From assembly GCF_024498955.1 (NCBI RefSeq), contig NZ_CP093311.1, forward strand, positions 992,001 to 1,056,000: 64,000 nucleotides of DNA, in the 5' to 3' direction. Numbering within the stretch: position 1 is the first letter of the stretch; each line of letters opens with the position of its first letter. Below are positions 54,371 to 63,259 of this stretch, one piece after another. Origin of the DNA: Thermomonas paludicola. Lineage in GTDB: Bacteria > Pseudomonadota > Gammaproteobacteria > Xanthomonadales > Xanthomonadaceae. A program made the translations under genes and the position numbers. Under the pieces are notes generated by a model. The model saw nothing but the letters and a program-made list of their open reading frames with translations. It was not told the origin of the DNA and made no database searches.

Positions 54371-55186
54371 ATGAGCGTACATGCCGATCAAAAGCCATGG
54401 ACCGTGCCGGCGTTGGCCGAAGCCAAGCGCGCCGGACGCCGGATGGCGATGTTGACGGCCTACGATGCCGGCTTTGCGCGCGCGATCGACGATGCCGGGA
54501 TTGACCTGGTGCTGGTGGGGGATTCGCTGGGCATGGTGGTGCAGGGGCATGGGTCCACCCTGCCGGTGACAGTGGCCGACGTGGCCTACCACACCGCTGC
54601 CGTGGCGCGCGGCCTGCGCCGGGCGTTGCTGCTGGCCGACCTGCCGTTCCAGTCGGATGCCACGCCGGCGCGCGCGCTGGATGCCTCGGTGATGCTGCTG
54701 CAGGCCGGCGCGCAGATGGTGAAGTTGGAGGGCGCCGGTCACAAGCTGGAGGTGATCCGGTTCCTGGCGCAGCGCGACATCCCGGTGTGCGCGCATCTGG
54801 GGCTGACCCCGCAGTCGGTGCTGGCACTGGGCGGGTTCAAGGTGCAGGGGCGCGAAGAGGCTGCTGCTGCGCGCCTGCTGGCGGATGCGCAAGCGGTGGC
54901 GGAGGCCGGCGCCAGCCTGTTGGTACTGGAATGCGTGCCCACGCCACTGGCGCGGAAAATCACCGCCAACGTGGACATTCCCACCATCGGGATCGGCGCA
55001 GGCCCGCATTGCGATGGGCAGGTGTTGGTGCTGCACGACCTGCTGGGCCTGGACAGCGGTCATCGCCGGCCGAAGTTCGTCAAGGATTTCCTGGCCGAAG
55101 GCGGCTCGGTCGCGGGCGCAGTCCGCGCCTTTGCCGAAGCCGTTCGCAGCGGCGCGTTCCCATCTGCAGAGCATAGCTACGCATGA
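54371..55186 (+). CDS. panB: 3-methyl-2-oxobutanoate hydroxymethyltransferase
   Basis: 271 residues. First step of pantothenate synthesis; it uses the valine precursor 2-oxoisovalerate. Motifs: [40 protein letters not shown] (metal/ketoisovalerate site), [22 protein letters not shown] and [18 protein letters not shown]. It overlaps panC by 4 bp. Start at MSVHADQ. Confidence 0.95.
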   Translation: MSVHADQKPWTVPALAEAKRAGRRMAMLTAYDAGFARAIDDAGIDLVLVGDSLGMVVQGHGSTLPVTVADVAYHTAAVARGLRRALLLADLPFQSDATPARALDASVMLLQAGAQMVKLEGAGHKLEVIRFLAQRDIPVCAHLGLTPQSVLALGGFKVQGREEAAAARLLADAQAVAEAGASLLVLECVPTPLARKITANVDIPTIGIGAGPHCDGQVLVLHDLLGLDSGHRRPKFVKDFLAEGGSVAGAVRAFAEAVRSGAFPSAEHSYA

Positions 55187-56037
55187 TCGATGTCATCAGC
55201 GATCTCGCGCGGCTTCGCGCCCGCGTCCGCGACTGGCGTCGCGAGGGGTTGACGGTGGGCTTCGTGCCGACCATGGGGAATCTTCACGCGGGCCATTATT
55301 CGCTGGTGACGCTGGCCCGGAAGCATGCCGACCGGGTGGTGTCCAGCGTGTTCGTCAACCCGACCCAGTTCGGCCCCAGCGAGGATTTTACCCGTTACCC
55401 GCGCACGCCGGATGCCGATACCAGCGGCCTGCAAGCGGCCGGGTGCGACGTGCTGTGGCTGCCCGAGGTAGAGGCGATGTACCCGTTCGGCGTGGGGCTG
55501 GCGGCCAACGTGCACGTGCCCGGGATCAGTTCGGTGCTGGAAGGCGAGTGCCGCCCGGGGCATTTCGATGGCGTGTGCACGGTGGTGACGCGCCTGTTCA
55601 ACCAGGTGCAGCCCGACGTGGCCGCGTTCGGCAAAAAGGATTTCCAGCAGCTGGCGGTGATCCGCCAGATGGTGGCGGACCTGCATTTCCCGCTCGACAT
55701 CCTGGCCGGGGACATCGTTCGCGAAACCGACGGGCTGGCGATGAGTTCGCGCAACCAATATCTGGCGCCGCAGGATCGTGCGGTTGCGCCTGTCATCCAC
55801 AAGGTCCTGCAGGCGATGCGCGACGCGACGCGTGCCGGGATGCCGCGGATGCAGGTTGAAGCCGATGCGGCGTCCGCGCTGCGCGGCGCCGGGTTTGTTC
55901 CCGACTACGCCGTGCTGCGTCGTCCCGACTTCGGCCTGCCGGTGGACGGCGAGGGCGGGGCGCTGGTGGCGCTGATCGCGGCAAAACTGGGGCGCACGCG
56001 GTTGATCGATAATATTGAATTTGAATTGCCCGGGTGA
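55183..56037 (+). CDS. panC: Pantoate-beta-alanine ligase
   Basis: 284 residues. Joins pantoate and beta-alanine using ATP. The nucleotidyl-transfer motif is [16 protein letters not shown] (HIGH-like), followed by [20 protein letters not shown]-region equivalent [33 protein letters not shown] and [13 protein letters not shown]. It is coupled with panB by an ATGA overlap. Confidence 0.95.
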   Translation: MIDVISDLARLRARVRDWRREGLTVGFVPTMGNLHAGHYSLVTLARKHADRVVSSVFVNPTQFGPSEDFTRYPRTPDADTSGLQAAGCDVLWLPEVEAMYPFGVGLAANVHVPGISSVLEGECRPGHFDGVCTVVTRLFNQVQPDVAAFGKKDFQQLAVIRQMVADLHFPLDILAGDIVRETDGLAMSSRNQYLAPQDRAVAPVIHKVLQAMRDATRAGMPRMQVEADAASALRGAGFVPDYAVLRRPDFGLPVDGEGGALVALIAAKLGRTRLIDNIEFELPG

Positions 56038-56055
56038 AATTATCCCGTTGAATTG

Positions 56056-56083
56056 TTGCGGTGCGCAAAACGCGCCTTATACT
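56056..56083 (+). promoter_or_regulatory. Internal promoter before panD
   Basis: TTGCGG (56056-56061) and TATACT (56078-56083) are 16 bp apart, in the 93-bp gap between panC and panD. A CATGCGG/CCGCATG hairpin (56088-56112) sits at the expected 5' end of the transcript. It suggests panD-pgi can be transcribed separately. Confidence 0.5.
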
Positions 56084-56130
56084 GCGCCATGCGGACGTTT
56101 CCGTGCCGCATGTTCGATCGGAGCTGAACC

Positions 56131-56511
56131 ATGCAACTGACCATGCTCAAGGGCAAGATCCATCGCGCCACCGTCACCCATGCCGAGCTGCATTACGAAG
56201 GCTCCTGCGCGATCGATGGCCGCTTGCTGGATATTTCCGGCATCCGCGAATACGAGCAGATCCACATCTACGATGTCACCAGCGGCGAACGCTATTCGAC
56301 CTACGCGATCCGTGGCGAGGAAGGCAGCGGGGTGATTTCGGTCAACGGTGCGGCTGCGCACAAATCCAAAGTGGGCGATCTGGTCATCATCTGCGCCTAC
56401 GTGCAGTGCGAAGCGGCCGAAGCGGCCGCGCACAAGCCGACCTGCGTGTATGTGGATCGCGACAATCGGCTGACCCACACCAATCACTCGATGCCCCAGC
56501 AGGCGGCGTGA
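56131..56511 (+). CDS. panD: Aspartate 1-decarboxylase proenzyme
   Basis: 126 residues. Makes beta-alanine for PanC. The pyruvoyl precursor cleavage site is HYEGSCAID, between Gly24 and Ser25. [20 protein letters not shown] and [18 protein letters not shown] are conserved. GGAG precedes the ATG. With panB and panC this completes the pantoate/beta-alanine branch except panE. Confidence 0.95.
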   Translation: MQLTMLKGKIHRATVTHAELHYEGSCAIDGRLLDISGIREYEQIHIYDVTSGERYSTYAIRGEEGSGVISVNGAAAHKSKVGDLVIICAYVQCEAAEAAAHKPTCVYVDRDNRLTHTNHSMPQQAA

Positions 56512-56512
56512 C

Positions 56513-58012
56513 ATGCGCCAACTGCTGGATGGTCTGGGTGCACATGCACGGCGGCTGTCCAGCACCACGTTGCCGGCGTTGATTGCCGCGGATCCGGCGC
56601 GTGCGCACGAGTTCGCCCTGCGCAGCGGCCCGCTGTACGCCAACTTCGCGCGCCAGCGTTATGACCGCGCCGCGCTGGATGCCCTGTTTGCCATCGCCGA
56701 ACGCGCCGAGCTGGGCGATGCGATGCAGCAGCTGCTGGGCGGTGACACGGTCAATCACACCGAGGGTCGCGCTGCCCTGCACGGCGCCCTGCGCGGCACG
56801 ACCGCGCGCTCGGCCTTTGCCCTGGCGGCACGCGCGCAAGCGGTGTCCGCGCAGCTGCGGATGCGGGAACTGATCGACGCATTGGCGGCCACCCGCGTGA
56901 CCGACATCGTCAGCGTCGGCATCGGCGGCTCCGACCTGGGCCCGCGCCTGATCGTCGATGCGCTGGCGCAGCCGGATGCGCGCTTCCGCGTGCACTTCAT
57001 TTCCAATGTCGATGGCAATGCGGCGCGCCGCGTGCTGGCCGGGCTGGATCCCGCGCGAACCGCCGGCATCGTCATTTCCAAGACCTTCGGCACCCAGGAA
57101 ACCTTGCTCAATGGCGGCATCCTGCGTGACTGGCTGGGCGATGACACGCGCCTGCATGCGGTCAGCACCAATGCCCAGCGCGTTGCCGAGTTCGGCATTC
57201 CGCCCGAGCGCACCCTGCCGATGTGGGACTGGGTTGGCGGGCGCTATTCGCTGTGGTCGGCAGTGGGTTTTCCGATTGCGCTGGCGCTGGGCATGGAACG
57301 CTTCGAGGCGCTGCTGGCCGGCGCCGCGGCGCTGGATGCGCATGCGCTGGAGGCGCCGCTGCGGCAGAACATCGCGGTGTGGCACGCCTTGACCGCCGTG
57401 TGGAATCGCAACGGGTTGCACGCAGCCACGCAAGCGGTCCTGCCGTATGACGACCGGCTGAAATTGCTGCCGAGCTATCTGCAGCAGTTGGTGATGGAAA
57501 GCCTGGGCAAACGGGTGCGGCTGGACGGCAGCGAGGTTGAGCTGGAGACCGTCCCGGTGTGGTGGGGCGGTGCCGGCACGGATACCCAGCACAGTTTCTT
57601 CCAGGCCCTGCATCAGGGCACCCAGATCGTGCCGGCCGACTTCATCGGCGTGCGCCAGGCCGACCACCCGCATGCGGCCAATCACGCCGCGCTGCTGGCC
57701 AACCTGCTGGCGCAGACCGAGGCGCTGGCCAACGGGCAGGACAGCGACGACCCGCATCGCCGCTATCCCGGCGGACGCCCCAGCACGTTGCTGCTGCTGG
57801 ATGCCTTGACGCCGGAAACCCTGGGCATGTTGATCGCGCTGTACGAGCACAGCGTCTATCTGCAATCGGTGCTGTGGGGCATCAATGCGTTCGACCAGTT
57901 CGGCGTCGAGCTGGGCAAGCAGGTGGCCAATCGCCTGCTGCCTGCGCTGCGCGGCGAGACAGAAGCCGGCGATCCGGTCACCCGCGCGCTGTTGGCGGAG
58001 CTGCGCGACTGA
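56513..58012 (+). CDS. pgi: Glucose-6-phosphate isomerase
   Basis: 499 residues. Interconverts glucose-6-phosphate and fructose-6-phosphate, so it feeds gluconeogenic hexose to the zwf route. Motifs: [47 protein letters not shown], and [11 protein letters not shown]; the C-terminal [20 protein letters not shown] carries the base region. It begins 1 bp after panD, so it is in the same transcription unit. Confidence 0.95.
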   Translation: MRQLLDGLGAHARRLSSTTLPALIAADPARAHEFALRSGPLYANFARQRYDRAALDALFAIAERAELGDAMQQLLGGDTVNHTEGRAALHGALRGTTARSAFALAARAQAVSAQLRMRELIDALAATRVTDIVSVGIGGSDLGPRLIVDALAQPDARFRVHFISNVDGNAARRVLAGLDPARTAGIVISKTFGTQETLLNGGILRDWLGDDTRLHAVSTNAQRVAEFGIPPERTLPMWDWVGGRYSLWSAVGFPIALALGMERFEALLAGAAALDAHALEAPLRQNIAVWHALTAVWNRNGLHAATQAVLPYDDRLKLLPSYLQQLVMESLGKRVRLDGSEVELETVPVWWGGAGTDTQHSFFQALHQGTQIVPADFIGVRQADHPHAANHAALLANLLAQTEALANGQDSDDPHRRYPGGRPSTLLLLDALTPETLGMLIALYEHSVYLQSVLWGINAFDQFGVELGKQVANRLLPALRGETEAGDPVTRALLAELRD

Positions 58013-58039
58013 GGCGTGGCATGCCGGGTCTGCGGGGTG

Positions 58040-58732
58040 CTAGGCCGCGCGTCCGGATGAGGTGCCCAGCACGGCATCGATGCAATCCTGCAGCGCCTGC
58101 AGGCGCGCGGGTTGCAGCGGGTCTGGCCGCAACCGGCGCACCGCTTCGCCCAGTCGTGCCGCACCGACGAAGCCGCAGCTGGCGGCGAGACGATGCAATT
58201 CCGCGCTGACAGCCGCCGCGTCGCGGACGCGCGCGGCCTCGGCGATGCGCTGCCGCTGGCCCGGCAATTCCTGTCGCAGCAACACGCGCAGCGCGGCAAC
58301 GTGGTCGGGATTGCCGCCCAGCGCCGCCAGTGCCCCGGCGTCGTCCCAGCATGGCTGCAGTTGCATGCGCAGTGCCGCGTGCAGCTCTGCTGCGCTCATG
58401 GGCTTGCGCAAGACCTCGCGAAAGCCGGCCTCCAGCAGGCGCGAGCGGGTGTGCGCATCGCTGTCGGCGGTGTGCGCCAGCGCGGGCGTCTCGATGCCGT
58501 CGGCGCGCAGCGCACGCAACAGGTCATCGCCGCGTCCGTCGGGCAGGTTGGCATCCACCAGCAGCAGGTCGAATGGATGCCGTTTGCAGGCATCGGTGGC
58601 TGCTTGCAAGCAGCCCGCGCATTCGACCATCGCCGGCAGCGCGGATGCGGCTTCGCGCAGGAATGCGGCGCTGACCGGGTCGTCTTCGACCACAAGCAGG
58701 CGGGGAAGTGCGTCATTCGGGGATTGGTTCAT
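58040..58732 (-). CDS. Response regulator fused to an HPt domain
   Basis: 230 residues. N-terminal receiver domain (LLVVEDDPVSAAFL, phosphorylated Asp in LLLVDANLPDG near residue 60, KPMSAAEL carrying the conserved Lys). C-terminal four-helix HPt-like domain with phosphoacceptor-type His in ELHRLAASCGFVGAARL (near 184). There is no DNA-binding or catalytic output domain, so it is likely a phosphorelay intermediate of a hybrid kinase encoded elsewhere. It diverges from the YdbH-like gene with only about 34 bp between starts. Confidence 0.8.
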   Translation of the reverse strand: MNQSPNDALPRLLVVEDDPVSAAFLREAASALPAMVECAGCLQAATDACKRHPFDLLLVDANLPDGRGDDLLRALRADGIETPALAHTADSDAHTRSRLLEAGFREVLRKPMSAAELHAALRMQLQPCWDDAGALAALGGNPDHVAALRVLLRQELPGQRQRIAEAARVRDAAAVSAELHRLAASCGFVGAARLGEAVRRLRPDPLQPARLQALQDCIDAVLGTSSGRAA

Positions 58733-58766
58733 CGCAATGCCCGCCGTCCTTTGTATGCTGCGCCTG

Positions 58767-60788
58767 ATGCCACGACTCATCCTAACGTGTTGCTTGCCCA
58801 TGCTGCTGACGCTTGCCGCACCATTGGCGCAGGCGCGGGTGGCGCAGCTGCGGGTGGCCCGGGTTGCCACCGCAGTGGTCACGTTGGAGCGCGTGGAGGT
58901 GCGCGTGGATTGGCCGGAGCAGGCAACGTCCGGTGAGTTGCAGCTGTGGGCCGCGCAGGTGGATGCGCCAAGCCTCGGCTATCACTTCCGCGACCTGCAT
59001 TGGCGTTGCCCGCTGCAGCGGCTCGAACGGGGTGGCTGGCATTGCGAAGGCGAGCTGCGCGCCGGGCGTGCTGCGCCGTTGCGTTTGTCGATTCGGCTGG
59101 ACGAGGCATCGACGCGGGTGGTGTTGTCGCAGGGCGGCGCACGCGTTGCGCTGGGCCGCACCGCCGCGCGCCCGGACCAGGCCACGCTGGGCCTGGCCCG
59201 GGTGCCGTTGCTGTGGGCGCAGGCGCTGCTGCATCAGGCGTGGCCCGCCGCGCATTTCAAGGCTGGCACATTGGATGGGGCGCTGCTGGTGGATGCGACG
59301 CCAAGGCGTCCGCTGCGGATCAGCGGGCCGCTGCAACTGGCTGCAGCCGGGCTGGAAACCGCCGATGCCAGCATCGTTGGCGAAGGCCTGGGCGGCGCCT
59401 TGCGCCTGGACTACCGCAGCACACCGACGCTGTCGCAGGCGACGGTGGATGGTGTGCTTCGCGGCGGCGAATTCCTTGCCGGCAATTCCTATGTGGCATT
59501 GCCGAACACGCCGGTGAGCTTGCAGATACAGGCCAGCCAGCACGCGGGGCAAGGCTGGGTGCTGCCGCGCATTGCCTGGGGCGACGGCAGCGCACTGACG
59601 GCGACGGCCAGCGCCAGCCTGCGCGCTGATGGCAGCCTGCAGTCGCTTCAAGTGCAGGCGCACAGTGACGACATGACCCCGCTGAAGCCGCGCTACCTGT
59701 CCGGCTGGATGGGGGTGTTCGGACTGGGCGATGTGGATCTGCATGGCGCGCTGGACGTACAGGCGCGCGTTGCCGATGGCGAGCTGGCCAGCATCGATGC
59801 CGAGCTGCACGACGTTGACCTGCGTGATCCGGGGCAGCGCTTCGTGTTCGACGGGCTGCGCGGGGACCTGCGCTACTCGGCCGGCGCGCGCGTGGAAAGC
59901 GCGCTGCAGTGGCAGGGCGGCAAGCTGTACGGGCTGGGCTTTGCAGCAGCGCGGATGGCGTTTGCCAGTGACCACGGTGAGCTCCGCACGCGCGCGCCGA
60001 CGCGGGTGCCGATGATGGGCGGCAGCCTTGGTCTGCACGATGTGGTGATTCGGCCGCCGCAGGGCGGGGCGGGAATGGATATCCGGTTCGGCATGCGGCT
60101 GGATGCCATCGACTTCGGCCAGGTGTCACAGGCGCTGGGCCTGCCGGCGTTCCAGGGCCAACTGGGCGGCGACATTCCCCGCGCGCACTACGCCAACGAG
60201 CGCATCGACTTCGACGGTGGCCTGGCGTTGCAGCTGTTCGACGGCCAGGTGGCGTTTTCCGAACTGTCACTGGAGCGCCCGTTCGGCACCGCGCCCAGCC
60301 TGAGCGCGGACATCGCGATGGATGACCTGGACCTGCTGCGGCTGACCGACGTGCTGGGGTTCGGCAGCATCAGCGGAAAGCTGGATGGCCGCATCAACGG
60401 CCTGCGCCTGGTGGACTGGACGCCGGTGGCGTTCGACGCACGCTTCATCACCGATGACGCGCCGGGCGTGCGCAAACGGATCAGCCAGCGCGCGGTGCAG
60501 GACATCAGCAGCGTGGGTGGTGGGGGGCTGTTGCAGAGCCTGCAAGGGCAGCTGATCGGGTTGTTCAACGATTTCGGCTACCGCCGCATCGGCATCGGCT
60601 GCAAGCTGGAAAACCAGATCTGTGCGATGTCCGGCCTGCATTCAGCTGGCAACGCCTTTACTATCGTGGAAGGTGCCGGCCTGCCGCGCCTGCAGGTGAT
60701 CGGCTACAACCGCGCGGTGGACTGGCCCACCCTGGTGGAACGGCTGATGGCGGCCGGCAAGGGCGATGTTGCACCGGTGATTGACTGA
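58767..60788 (+). CDS. ydbH: YdbH-like AsmA-family envelope protein
   Basis: 673 residues. N-terminal hydrophobic segment (LILTCCLPMLLTLAAPLAQA) anchors or exports it. The rest is beta-rich, as in AsmA/YdbH bridge-like proteins, and the C-terminal part (SLERPFGTAPSLSADIAMDD, GFGSISGKLDGRINGLRLVD, NDFGYRRIGIGCKLENQICA) matches the YdbH family. In E. coli YdbH with TamB and YhdP carries phospholipid between membranes. It is shorter than E. coli YdbH (about 880). The YdbL-type gene follows after 19 bp. ATG 58755 is an alternative start. Confidence 0.75.
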   Translation: MPRLILTCCLPMLLTLAAPLAQARVAQLRVARVATAVVTLERVEVRVDWPEQATSGELQLWAAQVDAPSLGYHFRDLHWRCPLQRLERGGWHCEGELRAGRAAPLRLSIRLDEASTRVVLSQGGARVALGRTAARPDQATLGLARVPLLWAQALLHQAWPAAHFKAGTLDGALLVDATPRRPLRISGPLQLAAAGLETADASIVGEGLGGALRLDYRSTPTLSQATVDGVLRGGEFLAGNSYVALPNTPVSLQIQASQHAGQGWVLPRIAWGDGSALTATASASLRADGSLQSLQVQAHSDDMTPLKPRYLSGWMGVFGLGDVDLHGALDVQARVADGELASIDAELHDVDLRDPGQRFVFDGLRGDLRYSAGARVESALQWQGGKLYGLGFAAARMAFASDHGELRTRAPTRVPMMGGSLGLHDVVIRPPQGGAGMDIRFGMRLDAIDFGQVSQALGLPAFQGQLGGDIPRAHYANERIDFDGGLALQLFDGQVAFSELSLERPFGTAPSLSADIAMDDLDLLRLTDVLGFGSISGKLDGRINGLRLVDWTPVAFDARFITDDAPGVRKRISQRAVQDISSVGGGGLLQSLQGQLIGLFNDFGYRRIGIGCKLENQICAMSGLHSAGNAFTIVEGAGLPRLQVIGYNRAVDWPTLVERLMAAGKGDVAPVID

Positions 60789-60807
60789 CCAACAAGGGAG
60801 CAAGGCG

Positions 60808-61428
60808 ATGAAATATTGGATGGGAATGCCGGTCGCGGGGGCGCTGTTGCTCAGCGCATGCGTGACGATCAACGTCTATTTCCCGGCCGCCGAGGCCAAG
60901 GAAGCGGCCAAGGAGTTCGTGGAGAAGGTCATCAATGACGCCGACAAGGTGCAGATCCAGCCGCCGCCCGGCAACGGCGGCGGCATGGCGATGCTGGGCC
61001 GGCGCATCGAACTGGACCTGTCCGGCTTCGACCCGTGGGTGCTGGTGGGCGTGGGCAGCGCCCAGGCGCAGTCGGCGCCGGATATCAGCATCAAGACACC
61101 GGCGATCCAGGCCATCCAGTCGCGCATGGAGAGTCGCTTCAATGGCAGCCTGCGCGCCGGGTTCGAGAGTGGCGCGTTGGGCTTCACCAGCGACGGCCTG
61201 ATCACCGTGCGCGATGCGTCCAGCGTCGAATTGAAGGACCGGGTGGCATTGAACTCGGCCGTGGCCGATGACAATCGCGATCGCAAGGCGGTGTATCGCG
61301 AGGTGGCGGTGGCCAACGGCCATCCGGAGTGGGAAGAGCAGATTCGCGGCGTCTTCGCCAAGCAATGGATCGCCAGCGCGCGCGCCGGGTGGTGGTATCA
61401 GGCAGGCGGCGCCTGGAAGCAGAAGTAA
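60808..61428 (+). CDS. YdbL-like (DUF1318) lipoprotein with YnbE-like N-terminus
   Basis: 206 residues. Lipoprotein signal with lipobox LSAC (Cys near residue 17), then VTINVYFPAAEAKEAAKEFV, reminiscent of the short YnbE lipoprotein strand. The C-terminal half is a DUF1318/YdbL domain (SVELKDRVALNSAVADDNRD, then IRGVFAKQWIASARAGWWYQ). In E. coli ydbH-ynbE-ydbL are three genes; here one product seems to combine the last two. Ribosome-binding site AAGGGAG. A bidirectional terminator follows. Confidence 0.72.
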   Translation: MKYWMGMPVAGALLLSACVTINVYFPAAEAKEAAKEFVEKVINDADKVQIQPPPGNGGGMAMLGRRIELDLSGFDPWVLVGVGSAQAQSAPDISIKTPAIQAIQSRMESRFNGSLRAGFESGALGFTSDGLITVRDASSVELKDRVALNSAVADDNRDRKAVYREVAVANGHPEWEEQIRGVFAKQWIASARAGWWYQAGGAWKQK

Positions 61429-61435
61429 CCGTGAA

Positions 61436-61462
61436 AAAACGCCCGGCCATGCCGGGCGTTTT
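61436..61462. terminator. Bidirectional terminator between ydbL-like and ABC exporter genes
   Basis: AAAACGCCCGGC (61436-61447) and GCCGGGCGTTTT (61451-61462) form a 12-bp stem with a CAT loop and A/T-rich edges on both sides. Both genes end towards it. Confidence 0.88.
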
Positions 61463-61477
61463 GCCGAAGGAAGCGGC

Positions 61478-63238
61478 TCAGTCCAGGAACTGCAGCTTCG
61501 CCAATTCGGCGTAAAGCCCGCCCTGCGCCAGCAGTTCGGCATGCGTGCCTTCGGCGATGATGCGGCCGTGGTCCATCACCACGATGCGGTCGGCCTTGAG
61601 CACGGTGGCCAGGCGGTGCGCGACCACCAGGGTGGTGCGGCCGATCATGAGGTTTTCCAGCGCCTGCTGGATGGCGCGTTCGCTTTGCGCGTCCAATGCC
61701 GAGGTGGCCTCGTCCAGCAACAGTACCGGCGCATCCTTGAGAAGTGCGCGAGCGATGGCGATGCGTTGTTGCTGGCCGCCGGACAGGCGGGTGCCGCGCT
61801 CGCCCAGCTCGCTGGCGAAACCGTCCGGCAATGCATCCAGGAATTCGCTGGCTTCGGCCGAATCTGCCGCACGGCGCACGTCTTCATCGCTGGCGTTCAG
61901 GCGGCCGTAGCGGATGTTGTCGGCGGCGCTGGCAGCGAACAGGCTTGGCGCCTGCGGCACCATCGCGATGGCCTCGCGCAGGCGTGCGGGATCCAGCGTG
62001 CGGATATCGATGCCGTCCAGCGCGATGTGGCCGGTTTGCGGGTCATGGAAGCGCAGCAGCATGGAAAACACGGTGCTCTTGCCGGCGCCCGATGGGCCCA
62101 CCAGGGCCACGGTTTCACCCGGCCGCACGTGCAGGCTGAAGCCTTCCAGCGCGGGAGCGTCGGGACGCTGCGGGTAATGGAAGCTGACGTTGTCGAACAC
62201 GATCTCCCCGCGCACCGGCATCGACAAGGCCGCGGGCTGCGCGGGCGCGGTGATGGCAGGATGTTCTTGCAGCAGCTCGTGGATGCGGCCCATGCCGCCG
62301 GCGGCCTTCTGCAGCTCGTTCCAGACCTCCGCCAGTGCACCCACCGAGCCGCCACCGATCAGCGCATACATCACGAACTGACCCAGCGCACCGGCGCTCA
62401 GGCGGCCCCCGATGACGTCGTGCGCGCCCGACCACAGCACCAGGATCACCGCGCCGAAGATCAGGCTGATGGCCACGGCGGTGACGATGGCCTGCGCGCC
62501 GATGCGCTTGCGCGCAGTGCCCACGGCACTGTCCATCGCCTTGGCATAGCGCGTGCCTTCCCATGCTTCGCGCGAGTGCGCCTGCACCGTGCGAACCGCG
62601 CCGAGTGACTCGGTGGCCAGCGCGTTGGCGTCGGCAATGCGGTCCTGGCTGGCGCGCGAGACTTTCTGGATGCGCCGCGCGCCGATGATGATGGGGGCCA
62701 CCGCCAGCGGGATTCCCAGCAGTGCCCAGGCAGCCAGCTTGGGACTGGTGACGAACAGCATCACCATCGAGCCGATGACGGTCACGCTGCTGCGCAGGGC
62801 CACCGACATGCTGGAGGCGATGACGCTGCGCAACAGCTCGGCGTCGGCGGTCAGGCGCGAGACCAGTTCGCCGCTGCGGTTGCGGTCATAGAAGCCGGCG
62901 TCCAGTTCCAGCAAGTGGGCGTACAGCTGGGTGCGCAAGTCGGCCACCACGCGCTCGCCGAGCAGGGTGACGAAGAAGTAGCGGGCGGCAGTGGCCAGCG
63001 CCAGCGCCAGGATGACCGCCAGTACGAACGCGAAGGTCCGGTCGATATTGGCGCCGCTGCTGAAGCCGTGGTCGATCATCTGCCGGAAAGCCACTGGCAG
63101 GCTGAGGGTGGCCGTGGACGAGCAGGCCAATGCGACCAGCCAGGCGCCGAACAGGCCTGAATGCAGGCGGATGAACGGCCACAAGGCACGCAGGGAACCG
63201 ATGGGCGCCTTGGCCGGCGCCGGGGTGGGGGAATTCAT
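61478..63238 (-). CDS. ABC exporter half-transporter (ABCB/MsbA-like)
   Basis: 586 residues. N-terminal membrane domain with six helices (residues about 20-320; GERVVADLRTQLYAHLLELD coupling region), C-terminal ATPase with Walker A LVGPSGAGKSTVFSML (near 378), Q-loop VPQAPSLF, signature LSGGQQQRIAIARAL and Walker B VLLLDEATSALD. It would function as a homodimer exporting a lipid or drug. The MsbA function cannot be confirmed; no kdtA/lpxK neighbour is visible. Confidence 0.88.
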   Translation of the reverse strand: MNSPTPAPAKAPIGSLRALWPFIRLHSGLFGAWLVALACSSTATLSLPVAFRQMIDHGFSSGANIDRTFAFVLAVILALALATAARYFFVTLLGERVVADLRTQLYAHLLELDAGFYDRNRSGELVSRLTADAELLRSVIASSMSVALRSSVTVIGSMVMLFVTSPKLAAWALLGIPLAVAPIIIGARRIQKVSRASQDRIADANALATESLGAVRTVQAHSREAWEGTRYAKAMDSAVGTARKRIGAQAIVTAVAISLIFGAVILVLWSGAHDVIGGRLSAGALGQFVMYALIGGGSVGALAEVWNELQKAAGGMGRIHELLQEHPAITAPAQPAALSMPVRGEIVFDNVSFHYPQRPDAPALEGFSLHVRPGETVALVGPSGAGKSTVFSMLLRFHDPQTGHIALDGIDIRTLDPARLREAIAMVPQAPSLFAASAADNIRYGRLNASDEDVRRAADSAEASEFLDALPDGFASELGERGTRLSGGQQQRIAIARALLKDAPVLLLDEATSALDAQSERAIQQALENLMIGRTTLVVAHRLATVLKADRIVVMDHGRIIAEGTHAELLAQGGLYAELAKLQFLD

Positions 63239-63259
63239 GCGCGCAGTTTAACGCCCGGC

